Shown: positions 42,976-55,560 of the stretch, piece after piece
How positions within the stretch are numbered: position 1 is the first letter of the stretch
How the letters are laid out: each line of letters begins with the position of its first letter
Assembly: GCF_040954645.1 (NCBI RefSeq)
Contig: NC_092806.1
Location: 29,165,644 to 29,229,643 of the forward strand
Source: Diabrotica undecimpunctata
Lineage: Eukaryota; Arthropoda; Insecta; Coleoptera; Chrysomelidae
Reading direction: 5' to 3'
Length of the DNA: 64,000 nucleotides
Notes under the pieces: model-generated
Database searches by the model: none
The model's input: only the letters and a program-made list of their open reading frames with translations
Told to the model about the DNA's origin: nothing
Made by a program: the position numbers and the translations under genes

Positions 42976-45541
42976 AGTTTTTAATAAAATGTAAAACATA
43001 AAAGAAAAATTAGAACTGCAGTCATCTCCAAAACGTAAAAAAAAAAATAAATTCTGCCAGTCAGGCCATTTTGCCTATCTTAGCGGGGGTACCCTTTTCT
43101 ACGTAGATAATAGACGAGCAGCGAACCCTCAAAAAACTGACTAACTAAAATCTGCACAACTTTTCTTAAAAAATTTTTTGATTTGGGTGGGAACATGTAA
43201 ATAATAATGAAAGAAAAATCAAAAAATTTGATTTTATAATTCTAATGAAATTTTATATTTAATTTACGATTTCTTAGTTTGGTTTAGATATTTCGATTTC
43301 AATTTTTGTCACAATATACTATGGTCATTTCCGCAAAAAATGAGATGTATACGAACTTTTAATTTTGATTATAAAAAGAAATAGTGATTTTTTGAAAAAA
43401 AAAAGGCATGCTTGCTACTCGTCGAATATTTTTTTGTAATTAATTTTTGAATCTCCCTTTTTAACCAATTGTACATTGAAACATAATATTTACAGAAGTT
43501 TTCGGAAAAGTTTTAGATTTTCGAATTAAATGATAAAAAAGTCACACAAATTTTGATTCACGTATGAGTAGCGCGCAACCTCGTTTATTTAACAATTTAA
43601 AAATTTTAGGTTTTATTTTTAAATCTAAATTAATATACTCTTTTTTTTTTTTCAGGTAAGTCTCTTCGATTGAAGCTTAGCTATAGTTTTATGTAAGTAA
43701 CATCTTTAAATTTTTGAGTTATCAATATTATTTTATAATCAACTGTAAAGATTTCGAAAAATCTTGTCTTATGATGATACTAAGCATTTCTTCACTCAAA
43801 AGAACGAAATATCTTTAATACACTGGCAGGTAAACGAGATATGAACATTCTTGTTCGTATAATATTTGCACATTATTTTTACACGAACAGAGTTTTTAGT
43901 GTCCAGAGTTACAATGTAAATGTGTATAATAAATGGTCGTAGTGATCTAAACACGGGTATAATAGCATTTACAATAGCTAAATTCGCCACTTTTTATCAA
44001 AAGGGACTATAAAACTACTTTAATATCATCATCATCATCATCAGCTTTCACGGGTTAGGTCTTCTGGCCTGTTCCTTTCCTTCACTCCACATTTTCTGGG
44101 TCTTTTCATTAGGGTCTTTTTCTTATTAAAAGAAATAACATTTCTTTTACCTGTCGGTTGTAGTTAGATGTAGTTAAAATATCATTTAGTTAAAATACTA
44201 GATTTTGAAACTGTCCAGATAGTATTTCCAGTTGTTTCGATATCCTTCAATTTTGTCATTAAAGACGAATATATTAAACTCTTGTCCAATATGTTTATTT
44301 ATTTTTCGGTCCACCCTCTTATACCCTCTAACACTTCTCAAAAATCTCATGTCGGCAGCATGAATTTTACTTCACCTTTTTCTTGTTAGATTCCACGTTT
44401 CGCTGCTAAATAGCGTTGGAATTGCTATTATTTTATAAAAAATTTATCTGTGTATGTATGCTCGTCTGTTTTCCTATGGATCTTTTTATTCCGTACATTC
44501 TTTGAAAGTTGTGAACTTACTGTAAATATCTCGGTCATAGTCAAAAGGTAAATCACAACCTAGATAATTAAAATTCAACACTTGTTTCAGAGAAATATTA
44601 GTAATGCATATCTTGCTTCTAATGTTCGGATTTTCCGGAAATGCCATTATTTTAGTTTTATGTTAGATATTTTGCATTTTATATTGTTTGCTAGCATGTC
44701 TAGTTTATACATCATTTGCTATTTGCAGGTTGTTTTCGGTCTATGCTGCTGTAACTTGTATTTAAGCACTTATAACCCAGACTGTGGGAGAAAAAAGGTG
44801 ATTTTACACTGTAATCTAGGATTATGTAATGTGGCCTGGGTTATAAAGGGCAACCTCAGGAGAAATTAGGTGCAAAATACGTATTTTTTTAGTTTTTTTC
44901 ATTTTTTGCCTAAAGTAAGTGTTGTAATGAGTAATTTCTGTATAGATTATGAAAGTACTCTAAAAGACCTTCAATTTGAGCCGGTATACGTTTTTTAATT
45001 TATTTGTTATTGCAAAAATGACGAATGAAGGTCAAAATTAAAAAACGTAATATTTATTGGAACATTGCTTTTTTATTTATTTCAAATGTATGCCATTCAA
45101 CCCTATAAAATTATGAATCGAATGAGCCCTAGTAGGCTAGATCACTTAATTTGTTGCTGAGATACGGTAATTAGTTTATCCCACGACCTTCAACTTTGAA
45201 TGCTCATATGATTGCCAAAAACAATGGTAGAGTGCTAATTCGTGTCTTCCTAAAGCTGTAAATTTTCATATCCCACTTATAAACATTTAGAGCTGCAGCA
45301 AAAAAAAACACAAAATGTAAATAACCTGATCATCAGTAATACAACGATCGAAAGAGTAACAACATATAAATATTTAGGAACGTGGCTAACCGAAGATGGA
45401 GATCAAACAAAAGAAATCAGATCTAGAATAGAAATGGCAAGAAACACGTTCGTAAAATTGAAGAACGTACTTTGCAACGTAACCTTAATCTAGAGATCCG
45501 CACAAGAATGCTACGTTGTTACGTTTTTTCTACTTTACTAT
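42976..45541 (+). repeat. Duplicated segment, copy B
   Basis: Collinear partner of copy A without the LINE and TIR insertions. It starts directly at the gap and runs through the GAT-tailed LINE remnant and the shared GAA-tailed LINE insertion. A short stretch near 43190-43225 (GTGGGAACATGTAAATAATA) is present here but not at the matching place in A. Small indels elsewhere indicate real divergence rather than a duplicated read. Confidence 0.93.
44027..44660 (-). pseudogene. GAT-tailed LINE C-terminus, copy B
   Basis: Partner of 41403-41995 with the same block order and the (ATC)n tail at 44027-44042. It has independent small indels, for example an extra stretch near 44105-44140, and equally lacks an open frame. 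Confidence 0.78.
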
Positions 45542-45941
45542 ACGGCATGGAAGCGTGGACAATAAAACAGTCTGAAATCAAGAAATTAAACTCCTTTGAG
45601 ATGTGGTGCTACAGGAGATTCCACAGAATATCGTGGACTAAAAAAGTAACTAATATAGAGGTGTTACAAAGAATGAAGAAATAATGTGAAGTCATAAAAA
45701 CTGTTAAAATTAGAAAGATTCAATATCTGGGTCATATAATGAGGGGCGAGAAGTACGTATTACTTAGATTCATTATGCAAGGGAAGAGAAACCCAGGACG
45801 ACGCAAAATATCGTGGCTAAGAAATTTGAGAGAGTGGTTCGGTTGCAGCTCATTAGAATTATTCAGAAACGCGGCCAATAAAATTAAAATAGCGATGATG
45901 ATTTCCAACCTCCGTTAGGAGAAGGAACCTGAAGAAGAAAA
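45300..45941 (+). mobile_element. GAA-tailed LINE, family B, TSD AGAGCTGCAGC
   Basis: A 642-bp insertion between exact 11-bp repeats AGAGCTGCAGC (45289-45299 and 45942-45952). It encodes the post-RT region: VNNLIISNTTIERVTTYKYL, GTWLTEDGDQTKEIRSRIEM, then after a one-base loss at about 45479 NLEIRTRMLRCYVFSTLLYG, MEAWTIKQSEIKKLNSFEMW and SWTKKVTNIEVLQRMKK. After a stop it gives YLGHIMRGEKYVLLRF and SWLRNLREWFGCSSLELF, and ends NLR-stop plus GAAGAAGAAA. It closely matches the copy at 61340-63184. Confidence 0.93.
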
Positions 45942-45952
45942 AGAGCTGCAGC

Positions 45953-46682
45953 GCCCCCTATGTACCCTACAAATTTCTAATTTGCAGATTATTGTAGCTG
46001 GTTTTGAGACGAAGAATAAAAAAAAAGAGTTTTCTATGACCAATAGGTGCCGAGTTAGCATAATTTTTAAAAAATCCCAGAGGCTTTATTAATAACAATT
46101 AAGAAACGAATCTGGCGTCATTCACTACTTAAAAACCTATATTTTCAAGGATTTGTATTCTTCTTTAATTAAAATCATTATTTATTGTTAAAAATGACGA
46201 ATAAAGTTTACCTTTTTCAAGCCATGGCACAGAAGTAGTGGTGGGGATGACTTTGCGCAACTAGAAAAACACTGAAAACTTTCTATTTATTTTACTATTC
46301 TTAGTATGAAAAAATTAATATGACAATTATAACAGCTATTGCACTATAAAAAATAAGCAGATTCTCAATTAATATCATGAAAAAATGATATCAAACTTCA
46401 ATAAAGAGTATTTAATCGATGTGAAAAACCGCTTTTTGTGACGCTGCCCATGACGACACCATCTTGTGACGCTAATTTCGTGGTGCTCACCTCAGCATTT
46501 TACTATGGAGAAAAAAGTAATACAACGCCAGCATAGAAGCTTCGCTTTAAAAAAAAACAAATCCAAGATTAATAATATAATAATAATATAATGAATACAT
46601 TTGATAACTAATAAACTGTAAATCTAGAAAAATATTTGTTTTTAAGACTTGAAAAATAATAGATAAATGATAAAAGAAATTA
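45953..46682. other. Spacer with a third unit of the large repeat
   Basis: About 45995-46150 resembles part of the large palindrome arms (TTCTATGACCAATAGG, CGAGTTAG, TTTTTAAAAAATC, AACAATTAAG in the same order as 34509-34580), but diverged. The remainder shows nothing recognisable. Confidence 0.55.
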
Positions 46683-46846
46683 TTATTTTTATTTGGAATA
46701 AGCTAACAATTTTTTTACTTTAAAATAAGTGTATTCTTACGTTTCGATTTTCACTTCGGAAATCGTTCTCAAAATACGAAACATTTTTTATACTTTATTT
46801 TAATGTAAAATTGTGGCTTATTCCCAATAAAAATAGTAAATTGTAT
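46683..46846. repeat. Near-palindromic unit with ACGTTTCGA motif
   Basis: The outer arms ATTTTTATTTGGAATAAGC (46687 on) and, inverted, ATTTTTATTGGGAATAAGCC (about 46812-46841) pair, as do ATACTTTATTTTAATGTAAA-type inner parts. The centre is TTACGTTTCGATTTTCACTT then GGAAATCGTTCTCAAAATAC and GAAAC. It may be a Penelope-like terminal repeat or a small foldback element. The structure is visible; the family is a guess. Confidence 0.6.
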
Positions 46847-47954
46847 TAAGATACCAGAAATTACTTCAGAACAAAATTATAAAATAATAAATTTAATATT
46901 GATTAATTTTGCGCAATGCTGTGGAACAAAAAAAATGAGGAAATTCTTTTCAGCAAAATAAATTTAGGTTTTATATTTCTGGCATAAGAATTTCGTCTGC
47001 GGATAAACTGAAATTAATTCGAAAGTGTTCGATGTTGTGACACTGGTAAACAATCTTTACAAGAAACTATTCTACTTGTCGCTGTAGTCTTGTTCGTCAC
47101 GTCTGCTGGCAAGTTGTATGCCGCCAGACGACGTTATTTCCGTAATTATTTAGAAATTGCCTTATCAACTATAACTATTGCCATTTTGAAATCCAAAGAG
47201 CGCGTACTTCCAATTAATTAATTGCGAGGTAAATTGGTTCGAATGTACAAACGCACATACACATATATACACAACTACACATCGTGTCACCTGTACGCCC
47301 TTACGTGCCCTACATATACTCATCAAGCGCTAAAATCCCTCAGGACCGGCCTTATCAGATCAAGGAATACAATAAATATCTTTTCAGTACTTGCAATATG
47401 CGTATTTTTTTCTTTATTGTATATAAAGTTTATTCAGGCCAATTTTTAAATCTTATTGTATACAACTATACGTTAAATATATTAACAATAATGCTGTTAT
47501 ATGGCAAATTCTTATGATCATCCGCATATAATCTGCCACCAACCAAGCTAGATTTTGATGGTATAATAGATGAAAAAGATAATAGGAAAACTATCATTTT
47601 TTCAAAGCCTACTCTTTTACCGTTTTTAATTGATACAAGTGGCCTTTTACTTATTAATAATTGCTCTTCAAAATCGACAGTTATGAATGTTTTGCTAAAA
47701 ACTTCTTAGCTTAGATTATTGTTGATATAACATTAATCTAAGAACTGACACATTTATTGCATATTGTTTTGATTATGTTTTGTAATTAATATAATTGAAT
47801 AAGACTAAGTTATTTCTACTTACAAAAATCTAAGGTATTTCCGAAAATTGAAGAAAACTAAAAATATCTTGGAAAGTAATGAGTTTAGGTAAGAAGATGC
47901 CCCATAAAAATGAAAGCGCGTCATAAATACAATCTTTTAAAAAATCAAATATAG
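46847..47954. other. Unassigned AT-rich DNA
   Basis: Two overlapping frames of about 75 residues at 47222-47517 have no family resemblance. Nothing else was recognised. Confidence 0.35.
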
Positions 47955-49290
47955 GGTCAACTTTTGTTGCCATACCGAAAAAACCAAAAGCAAAGTCTTG
48001 TGATCAACATCGGATGATAAGTCTAATTAACCACATTTCGAAGGCATACACCAAGGTTATTTACAACAGAATAAGCAAAAATGCGAGGATAACATTGGAG
48101 ATTCGCAGTTTGGGTTTCGGAATTCTCTTGGGATAAGAGAAGCACTTTTTAGTCTACAGGTACTCATCCAGCACTGCAGAGATATGAATAAAGACGTGTA
48201 CATATGCTTTATAGACTACGCAAAAGCATTCGATAACGTAAAGCACGAAAAGATAATTGAAGTTCTCCATAAGATCGGAGTCGACTACAGAGACATTCGA
48301 ACAATAGCGAGTCTCTATTGGGGTCAAACAGCTAAAGTGAAAGTAGGATCTACATTGACCAATAAAATTGAGATCAAGAAAGGGGTACGACAGGGCTGTA
48401 TCTTGTCTCCTATTCTCTTTAATATATACTCAGAAGTATTTAAGACAGCGCTGGAGGAAAGCACAGAAGGCATAAAGATAAATGGATAAATAATGAATAA
48501 CATAAAGTATGCTGATGACACTGTGATTCTAGCAAGTAGCATGGAGGAACTGAGTTGCCTAATGAGTAAGATACAAAAAACAAGTGCACAATACGGACTC
48601 AGACTAAATATCACAAAAACCAAATGGATGTTAGTAAGCAAAACCCAACAACCACCACAGGAACTGATATTAGACAATGAAAGAATTGAACACGTGGATT
48701 CGTACATCTACTTATGAACAACAGTTAACTCAAATTGGGATCAAGCGAAGGAAATACGTATAAGAGTAGAAAAGGCAAGAGCATCGTTCACTAGCATGAA
48801 GCAAATTTTCACCTTTAAAAGCCTCACCCTACCTCTCAAAATTCGACTTCTGAAATGTTATGTATTCCCGGTTTTGTTATATGGAATGGAGGCGTGAACA
48901 ATGACCGCAACATTGATGAAAAAAGTAGAGGCCTTTTAAATGTGGGCTTACCGACGTATATTACGTATATCCTGGACTGAGCACGTGACCAACGAAGAGG
49001 TACTACGCCGGATAGGTAAAGAAAAAGAGGTAGGAATAAGTATAAAGAAATGAAAGTTGGAATACTTGGGTCACGTTATGAGACATAATAAATATAGAGT
49101 ACTACAGCTGATCGTTAAAGGGAAAATAGACAGCAGAAGGGGTCCAGGGAGGAGAACACACTCGTGGCTCCAAAACTTGCGGCAATGGTTCGGATTGTCA
49201 TCTGCTGAACTATTCAGATCTGCCGTAAACAAAGTCAGAATAGCCATGTTGATTGCCAACGTTCGGAACGGACAACGCACATGAAGAAGA
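47955..49290 (+). pseudogene. GAA-tailed LINE, family B relative, RT to end
   Basis: It begins STFVAIPKKPKAKSCDQHRM and SLINHISKAYTKVIYNRI (RT motif 1 region). After a frameshift comes a 101-residue frame with VYICFIDYAKAFDNVKHEKI (motif A, catalytic Asp present) and GVRQGCILSPILFNIYSEVF (motif B). After a stop, INGIMNNIKYADDTVILASS holds the catalytic YADD. Then LRLNITKTKWMLVSKTQ, stops, KVEAFMWAYRRILRISWTEH-like blocks, YLGHVMRHNKYRVLQLIVKG, RRTHSWLQNLRQWFG and AVNKVRIAMLIANVRNG precede a GAAGAAGAAG tail. All three RT catalytic Asp survive, but 4-5 stops or frameshifts disable it. Confidence 0.9.
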
Positions 49291-50129
49291 AGAAGGGTCG
49301 TACATTTAAAAAATGTGAGTAAATCGTTATTTTCTCTTGTGGTTCACCATGTATACCCAAATTTTTTCAATTATTTCTGTTAACCTTAATTTAAACACCT
49401 ATTTGATATAATGAATACCTATTTATTTATTACTTCTTTATATATAGTGTGTTTATTTCATAGCTATTTCGAATTAAAAATTATTATAACTCGTTAAATA
49501 CTCTGTATAGGTTTATAGTTGTTCTTTTCCAAATATTTACTGGTTACTGTGCTTTTAATATAAAACAGTTCTATAATCCCAATCCTATCCTGGAAACCAA
49601 CAATCCTTCGGGAAATTAATAATTTTCCTGCAGTTCTGTTCGTGCCTGTTAATTTGTTAATTAAACGGCTCATGTGTAATGTATGTCGTCAAACATTGCC
49701 GGTTTATTTTAAGACTCAGCTTACGCATATAGAATACATTATTTAAATAATTTCATGTGAAAGGTATGTTCATTGTTTTACTCTCTATGGATCAAGAAAT
49801 CATCGTATTAGTCTATGTTGTCAAATATAAATACAGAAATATGCCTAATGAGGCGCAATCACTAGAAGAAATAATTTCGCAAAGAAGTAATTTTAGTCTA
49901 GGCCTCAAATTATAAAAACTTAAAGCAATTTTTCAACTACACTTGTGAGCAAAGAAATCGACTCATTTGGATGAGTTGTAGTTTATGCTTAGTAATTTTA
50001 TGTTGTGTTATTTTGAAATAAAACAACTAATGCTAAAAAATATTGTCTATTATAGAGCTTCCAAAAAATAATTGTTTTAATAACAGTTAGGAGAATAATT
50101 ATGGCTGTCAGTTTAACTCCCAAATAAGC
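49291..50129. other. Unassigned AT-rich DNA
   Basis: No gene or repeat recognised. Confidence 0.4.
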
Positions 50130-50690
50130 TATCACAAGGCCCAAATGAAAGAATTTCCGAAACAAGCTCGACTTCAGTTTGTCCGAGAACACGCCAATTG
50201 GGACCGTGGCCAATGGAGTAGAGTTTTATTCTCTAATGGGAGTCGAATGTGCTTGTATAACAAGAACAGAAGACGACGCGTCTATCGGAGGCCCAGAGAA
50301 TGATTTGATCAGTACTGCAGTGTTAAAACAGTGAGTTAGTGTGTTATGGAGATGGTTAGTGTATGTTTTGGGGTGGTATATCTTTAGATGGAAAAACGGA
50401 GCTCGTGTTCGTGCCCGGTGGTAGTCGCGGAGAGGGTTTAACAGCGGATAGTTACATTATATATTACGTATATTCTCCAAGACCATGTTGTTCCTTACGC
50501 CGGCTACATAGGCGACGGCTTGATGCTAATGCATAATAACGCTCGATGTCACACAGTGCGAATTACGAAAGATTACCTGGCCAACACCAATATAACAACA
50601 ATGGACCGGCCTCCATTGAGTCCGGATATGATCCCATCGAGCAACTAAGGGATGAACTTAAATGCAGGGTTCGGGTTCGTGCCCGTATTA
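50130..50690 (+). pseudogene. Tc1 transposase fragment
   Basis: Plus-strand frames give RLQFVREHANWDRGQWSRVL, FSNGSRMCLYNKNRRRRVYR, SYGDGVMVWGGISLDGKTEL and VFVPGGSRGEGLTADSYI. Then, across a frameshift, the second acidic block appears as MLMHNNARCHTVRI-like text (catalytic Asp changed: GCATAATAACGCTCGATGTC reads HNNARC), and NITTMDRPPLSPDMIPSSN follows. The Tc1 form is W..V+FSDESR, WG.I...G.T.L......, HDNA..H, PPLSPD.NPIEHLWD. The first catalytic Asp is Asn (FSNGSR) and the second is also lost. No TIRs were found. Confidence 0.8.
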
Positions 50691-50942
50691 TAATCATGAT
50701 TTGGAAACCGGTGATAAAACACAGTAAAATTTTTAAATAGGAACATAATACATTCAAAAATATATAGATGGCTGAGAAAGTGAGTATACTGAGTGATTTG
50801 AATCGGCCTCCCTAGGATTCTCCCGCCTTTAGTCCTAAGATCACCCGAACTGCATTTTTTTTGGGCTATAAAGTTGTACATTGTTTCTTTGAGCAGTATT
50901 CGTTTTTACGAATGAAGTAATAAAAAATTAAGAACTAAAAAA
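50691..50942. other. Short unassigned spacer
   Basis: Nothing recognised between the Tc1 fragment and the following LINE. Confidence 0.4.
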
Positions 50943-51702
50943 GGATATCAAATTTGGAGAAAAACAACTTAAAATAATCTGCTATGCAGGCGACGCAATA
51001 CTGCTATCTCAAAATGAAGATGGTTTACAACGTATGCTTCACCAATTTAATATAACCGCTACAAAATTTAACATGTTAATTTTCCCAAAAAAGACAAAAT
51101 GTATGGTTATAACAGTAAATTAAGTAAGATGTAAATTGTAGCTGGAAAATCAGATAATAGAACAAATGATGGATTTAAATATTTAGGCATCACATTATCT
51201 AGCTACGGAAAGCTCGAAACAGAAGTGGAAGATCAAGTGAATAGAGCAAACAGGGCCGAAGGTTGCCTGAATGAAACAATATGGAGAAAAAAAAACGTCG
51301 GGAAAGAAACGAAAGGCAGAATTTACAAAACAGTCATCAGGCCAATTATGATATACGCAGCAGAAACACGACCTGAAACAGAGGGGATAAAAAGGATGTT
51401 AGAAACAGCAGAGATGAAAACACTTACAACATTGATAGTAAAACACTATGGAACAGAGCTAAAATATAGATATACGACGTGTTTGTAAGGTGGAGAACAT
51501 CAAGAACTGGGTAAGAAATAGAAGAGTAGAATGAAACGATAATATAAGTCGAATAACAATAAATAGAGTAGTAAAGACGACAAGAGGTCCCCCGATAGGA
51601 AGATAAGTAGGAAGACCACAAAAACGATGGAAGTACAACTTACTGAAGGTACATTGAAAAACAGACAGATTAATGTCTACATAAAAAGAAGAAGAAGAAG
51701 AC
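50943..51702 (+). pseudogene. GAA-tailed LINE, family A, copy 2
   Basis: It begins within the RT (LKIICYAGDAILLSQNEDGL, where motif C YADD has become YAGD) and continues MLHQFNITATKFNMLIFPKK and TKCMVITVN. Stops follow, then GITLSSYGKLETEVEDQVNR, GCLNETIWRKKNVGKETKGR, YKTVIRPIMIYAAETRPETE, KRMLETAEMKTLTT and further frame-shifted C-terminal blocks, ending in AGAAGAAGAAGAAG. It is the same family as 27185-27800 and overlaps it over the C-terminal half. Confidence 0.85.
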
Positions 51703-51914
51703 AGTTGAGCTATTTACTGCAGCACCCCAGAAGATTACTCCATATCGCATAACAGAATAAAAGTTTGCATAATGTACTGATAATAAAATCCCCTGGTCTA
51801 GATATCTCTTCAATACCCTTAAATTAGTAGCAGGCTCTACTCAGTTTTTTTGTCGTTTGTATTTTGTATTTTTTGTATTTTGTATTTTGTATGTAAATTT
51901 TGTATTTTTCCCCC
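51703..51914. other. Spacer with TTTTGTATTTTGTAT low-complexity run
   Basis: A degenerate (TTTTGTAT)n run lies at about 51855-51910. Nothing else recognised. Confidence 0.6.
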
Positions 51915-52510
51915 CAATTCATGTTGTTAATATGAACACCAAGAAATTTAACAGATCTAGCAGGTTCCGTCTTTTATGATAGAAAATTGACTATCTGGGA
52001 ACTGTTCTCATAACTGGCTAAAGTAAACAAAAACTATCTTATCAGTATTAAGCAACGGCCTATTTCCACTATAGCACTGTCCAGCCTTTCTTAGAGTTTC
52101 CTCTGCCACTATGAGGAGTGTTTCTAATTTTTTTCCCAGAAGAGTGCATTTGAGTCACCAGCGAAATTTAGGTTGAGGAACCACTAACCACCGAATTTGG
52201 AAGGTCGTTTATATAGACCAAAAAGAGAAAAGGCCACAAGACGCTCCCCTGTGTTATGCCTAATTTTAAATTGATCGGTTAAGAGTAAACCTTACATCCC
52301 TGTTTGTCCAACCATACTTTTTGTGACCTATTTGTGAGAAATGATTTTATCCATTTTAATGCCGGTCCCTGTTTTCCATAACGATGTAATTTTTGTAATA
52401 AGAGAACATGATTTAAGCTATTTAAAGGCTTAGATAGGTTCAAAAAAGAGCCTAGAGTTTTCTCGAGGTTTTCAAGATTCAAAAAAGCACTCAAGTCTGA
52501 ATTTATTGCG
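51915..52510 (-). pseudogene. CR1/Jockey-like LINE RT fragment
   Basis: Read from 52510 down: MSAFLNLENLEKTLGSFLNL, then SKPLNSLNHVLLLQKLHRYG (motif A: FLDLSKAFDS.NH, catalytic Asp now Asn), GPALKWIKSFLTNRSQKVWL, DKQGCKVYS, a stop, and NLKLGITQGSVLWPFLFLVY with INDLPNSV (motif B: G+PQGSVLGP.LFL+YINDLP). NLNFAGDSNALF occupies the YADD position. Stops and frameshifts make it dead. Confidence 0.8.
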
Positions 52511-54239
52511 CCTTCTGTAGGTTTAGAGCCTCAGACTTCCGGTATAGAAGTGAAGATTTCCAGTACGTCAGCGTTACGTGATATGATCATTAAGACTATA
52601 GACTGTTTTAAATAGTGCTTTAGTATTAGTGTTTCGTGGAGTTAATGTCATTATTAGATACTGAGTATAGGTTGGACGCGAGAATAGCACTTTGAGGTAC
52701 TACTACAGCGGCGGCGAGTGTAAATTTTTATTTATTTTTGAAGAAATGTTAATCGTATAAACAACAAATAGTAAAATGTATATATTAATCATTGGAAGTT
52801 ATTTGTAATACTTCCAGACCTTGGTAAACTAGGTACCTGTCGAATCCTTAAATTTTAGGAAGTTACTTGAAAACTAATTAGAAAATTGTTAACATCAACG
52901 ATGTAGCTTATGTTTAGGAGGAGGATAATAATTTACGGATACTAAACAAACATACGACTAAAATGTATAAATCAAGGTTTCTTACGAAAATAATAATGTG
53001 TTAGGTATGGATTTCATCACATGGTGCTCCTGAACTGTAGTTTTTCGATGGTATTGTAAATAATGTGCACTAATGTAGTATTTTAAAGGAAGATTTTCTC
53101 CAAGTAGTCATTAACTTGAATGCTGAAGGTTGGCAATTACAAGAGAACGCTTGATAGTGATTCTAGAACTTAGATGGACAGCAGAATTGCAACCATTTCG
53201 TAAGCACCACGTTAATATGTATTAAGCTCAATTTAACATATATAGCCTTTATATATTTAGTATTTATAGCTTTATTTAGTAAAATAAAGTAGAATATGTA
53301 ACAGTTTAATCAAAACATAATCTTACATACCAGTGAATAAATATTTGCTAGAATCTTTAACAAAAACAGGAAATATAAATTTTGCACGTGCGACATAAGA
53401 TAACCTTTCTATGAATTGCACATTTTATCTACCAAAATTGTCTTGTCAATTTCAAATGCGTTAGACATGATCTACGCATAAGGAAGCAAAAAGTAATTTA
53501 TTATTTACGTCAAAAAATGTTGTCCCTAAAATTGTCTAATCCTGTCTATTATTTGATATTTGTGAAATGGTTGCGTGGTCTAATTTATTTATAAATCGTC
53601 ACAAAACAGGTTAGGTTAATTAGATTTGTATAACGCTTACAGCTATTAAAATAATTCTCAATTAACTAGCCAAAAATTATTGGCATCAAGATAAAGATAT
53701 GCGCATTATTTTCGGTCGAATTTATAATTTGTTCGGTACATGTAACACTTCAAAATAAATAGCTGATTGTAATTTAGCAGGAAGAAGACTTTTATACAGT
53801 TAAAAAAACGGGTCATGGAGAACAATTATAAGTTGGAATAGGTAGATTATAGATTCTTTACCCTATTTAGCCTCTTGATACATTGATTTAACAAGATCTT
53901 TTTTTTATAACTCTGATCTGGTCTAACTATTGTTCTCACTGTCTGACTTGGAGGGAATTGGAGGATTCCTCGAAGTGTAGCTTACTACAATAATAAGAAT
54001 AATGTTTATTTAGGAAGCTTACATAGATTAGAAGAAACAAAAAGCATACTAAGTACTAAATAAACATAAAAACTCACCGAAGTAGAGCTAATATAAAAGT
54101 AGCACCCCTTGTGCGCGAGACTTAAAAATATATAATTCAAACGAAGAAATATTTAACATCTGGAAAATATATTTAATATCTGGAAAAATGTCTAAATTAA
54201 GACATGTATTTATTATGTATAATGTATGTTAAGGGTTTT
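52511..54239. other. Unassigned AT-rich DNA
   Basis: About 1.7 kb with no recognisable gene or bounded element. Confidence 0.4.
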
Positions 54240-55560
54240 GAAATCTGTTTTCTTATTTCTTATTTCTTTTAAAGTTTCAAATCCAATATTATCATATCCT
54301 GGTGACTTTATTTTTTTAAGATTTTATTATTTCTTTAACCTCATTTTCAGTCGTTGGAAATAGGTAAAGGATAATATGCTACGCCGACGACGCCATAATA
54401 ACAGCCGAAAATGAAGATGACCTACAAAGATTAATTAAAGAATTCGAAGATACGGCGCTCATATACAACATGGAGATCTCAACAGAGAAAACTAAAACGA
54501 TAGTGATGGAACAGCGGAACCGAGACGATGTAAACTAGTCGTAAATAACAAAATAATAGAACAAGTGATGGAAACTGAATACTTGAGAATAAAACTGTCA
54601 AGCTACGGAAAAGTGGAAGAAGAAGTACAAAAACAAGTGAACATGGCAAACAGAGCAGCAGGATGTCTCAACAACACAATCTGGAGAAACAAATACCTCA
54701 CAACGGAAACTAAAACCAGGATATTTAAATCAACAATAAGACCGATAATGACGTACACAGCGGAAACAAGAGCAGATACGGCGAAAACACAAAGACTACT
54801 GGAAACAACAGAAATGAAAGTCTTACGAAAAATAACAATCCAAACTCTAAGAGACAGAGTAAGAAGTGAGGAAATACGAGCGAGATGTGGTATAGAGGAA
54901 ATAAACGCGTGGACCAAAAGAAGAAAAGTGGAATGGAATCAACACAACGAAAGAATGACAGAAAATAGAATATTACGAATAGTAAGAGACAAATCGCCAA
55001 ATGGAAGAAGATCATTGGGACGACCGAGGAAAATATGGTCAGACAACGTCAATTTAGGCTAAAAACCGAAGTAAAACAGGCATTAAGCCTATTTATAAAG
55101 TAGGAAGAGGAAGAAGAAGGAAATAGGTACATAGTATTATTTATTTCCAATATATTTTCTCGAAATTCCGTTAGCTCAGGAATCATTTCTGCATATCGTT
55201 TTCCCAAATCGGTATAGTAGTCTACAAATTCATTTGATGAATTTTGATGTCTCTTTTATTAGTTAGTATTTCATCATTTTGTGTTTTTATCAGTTTTATA
55301 TTTAGTTTCTTGCTTGATACGAAATTACTTTTACATGATTTTTGCTTAGTCTATAAAAGAGGTCTAGTAAATGTGAGTGTGTTTTATATTTTGCTAACTT
55401 GTCAGCTTCCTTATTTCTCATGATTTTTTAAGTTATCGCTCTCATATCCCGGGTAACTTGTTGTTTACTTTCATGTTGTTAAGATATTTGTAATCTTGAA
55501 TCTAGTTTTGACTTATAAGTATAAGTTAAAGGTTTAAGTGCCTTGAAAGCAGCTTGATTG
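54240..55560 (-). pseudogene. LINE linker/RT-start remnant, split by insertion
   Basis: Minus-strand frames downstream of the insertion (54240-54355) give LPTTENEVKEIIKS and KSPGYDNIGFETLKEIRNK, which resembles the T..EV...I..LK..KSPG.D.I..E.LK segment before the RT. Upstream of it (55130-55450) FVDYYTDLGKRYAEMIPELT and EILTNKRDIKIHQM-like text fit the Lys-rich linker. The two parts join across a family A LINE insertion. Coding is heavily decayed, so the outer limits are approximate. Confidence 0.5.
54367..55118 (+). mobile_element. GAA-tailed LINE, family A, copy 3, TSD GGAAATAGGTA
   Basis: A 752-bp insertion flanked by exact 11-bp repeats GGAAATAGGTA (54356-54366 and 55119-55129). It starts at motif C (CYADDAIITAENEDDLQRLI, intact YADD) and, after one frameshift near 54530, holds a 165-residue open frame at 54565-55062: LSSYGKVEEEVQKQVNMANR, NNTIWRNKYLTTETKTRIFK, RPIMTYTAETRADTAKTQRL, RDRVRSEEIRARCGIEEINA, KRRKVEWNQHNERMTENRIL and NGRRSLGRPRKIWSDN. 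The tail is GAAGAGGAAGAAGAAG. It is the best preserved C-terminus of this family here. Confidence 0.94.

Noticed and set aside
47222..47517. Two overlapping frames of 75 and 77 residues
   Set aside because: AT-driven composition, no family, no splice or promoter context.
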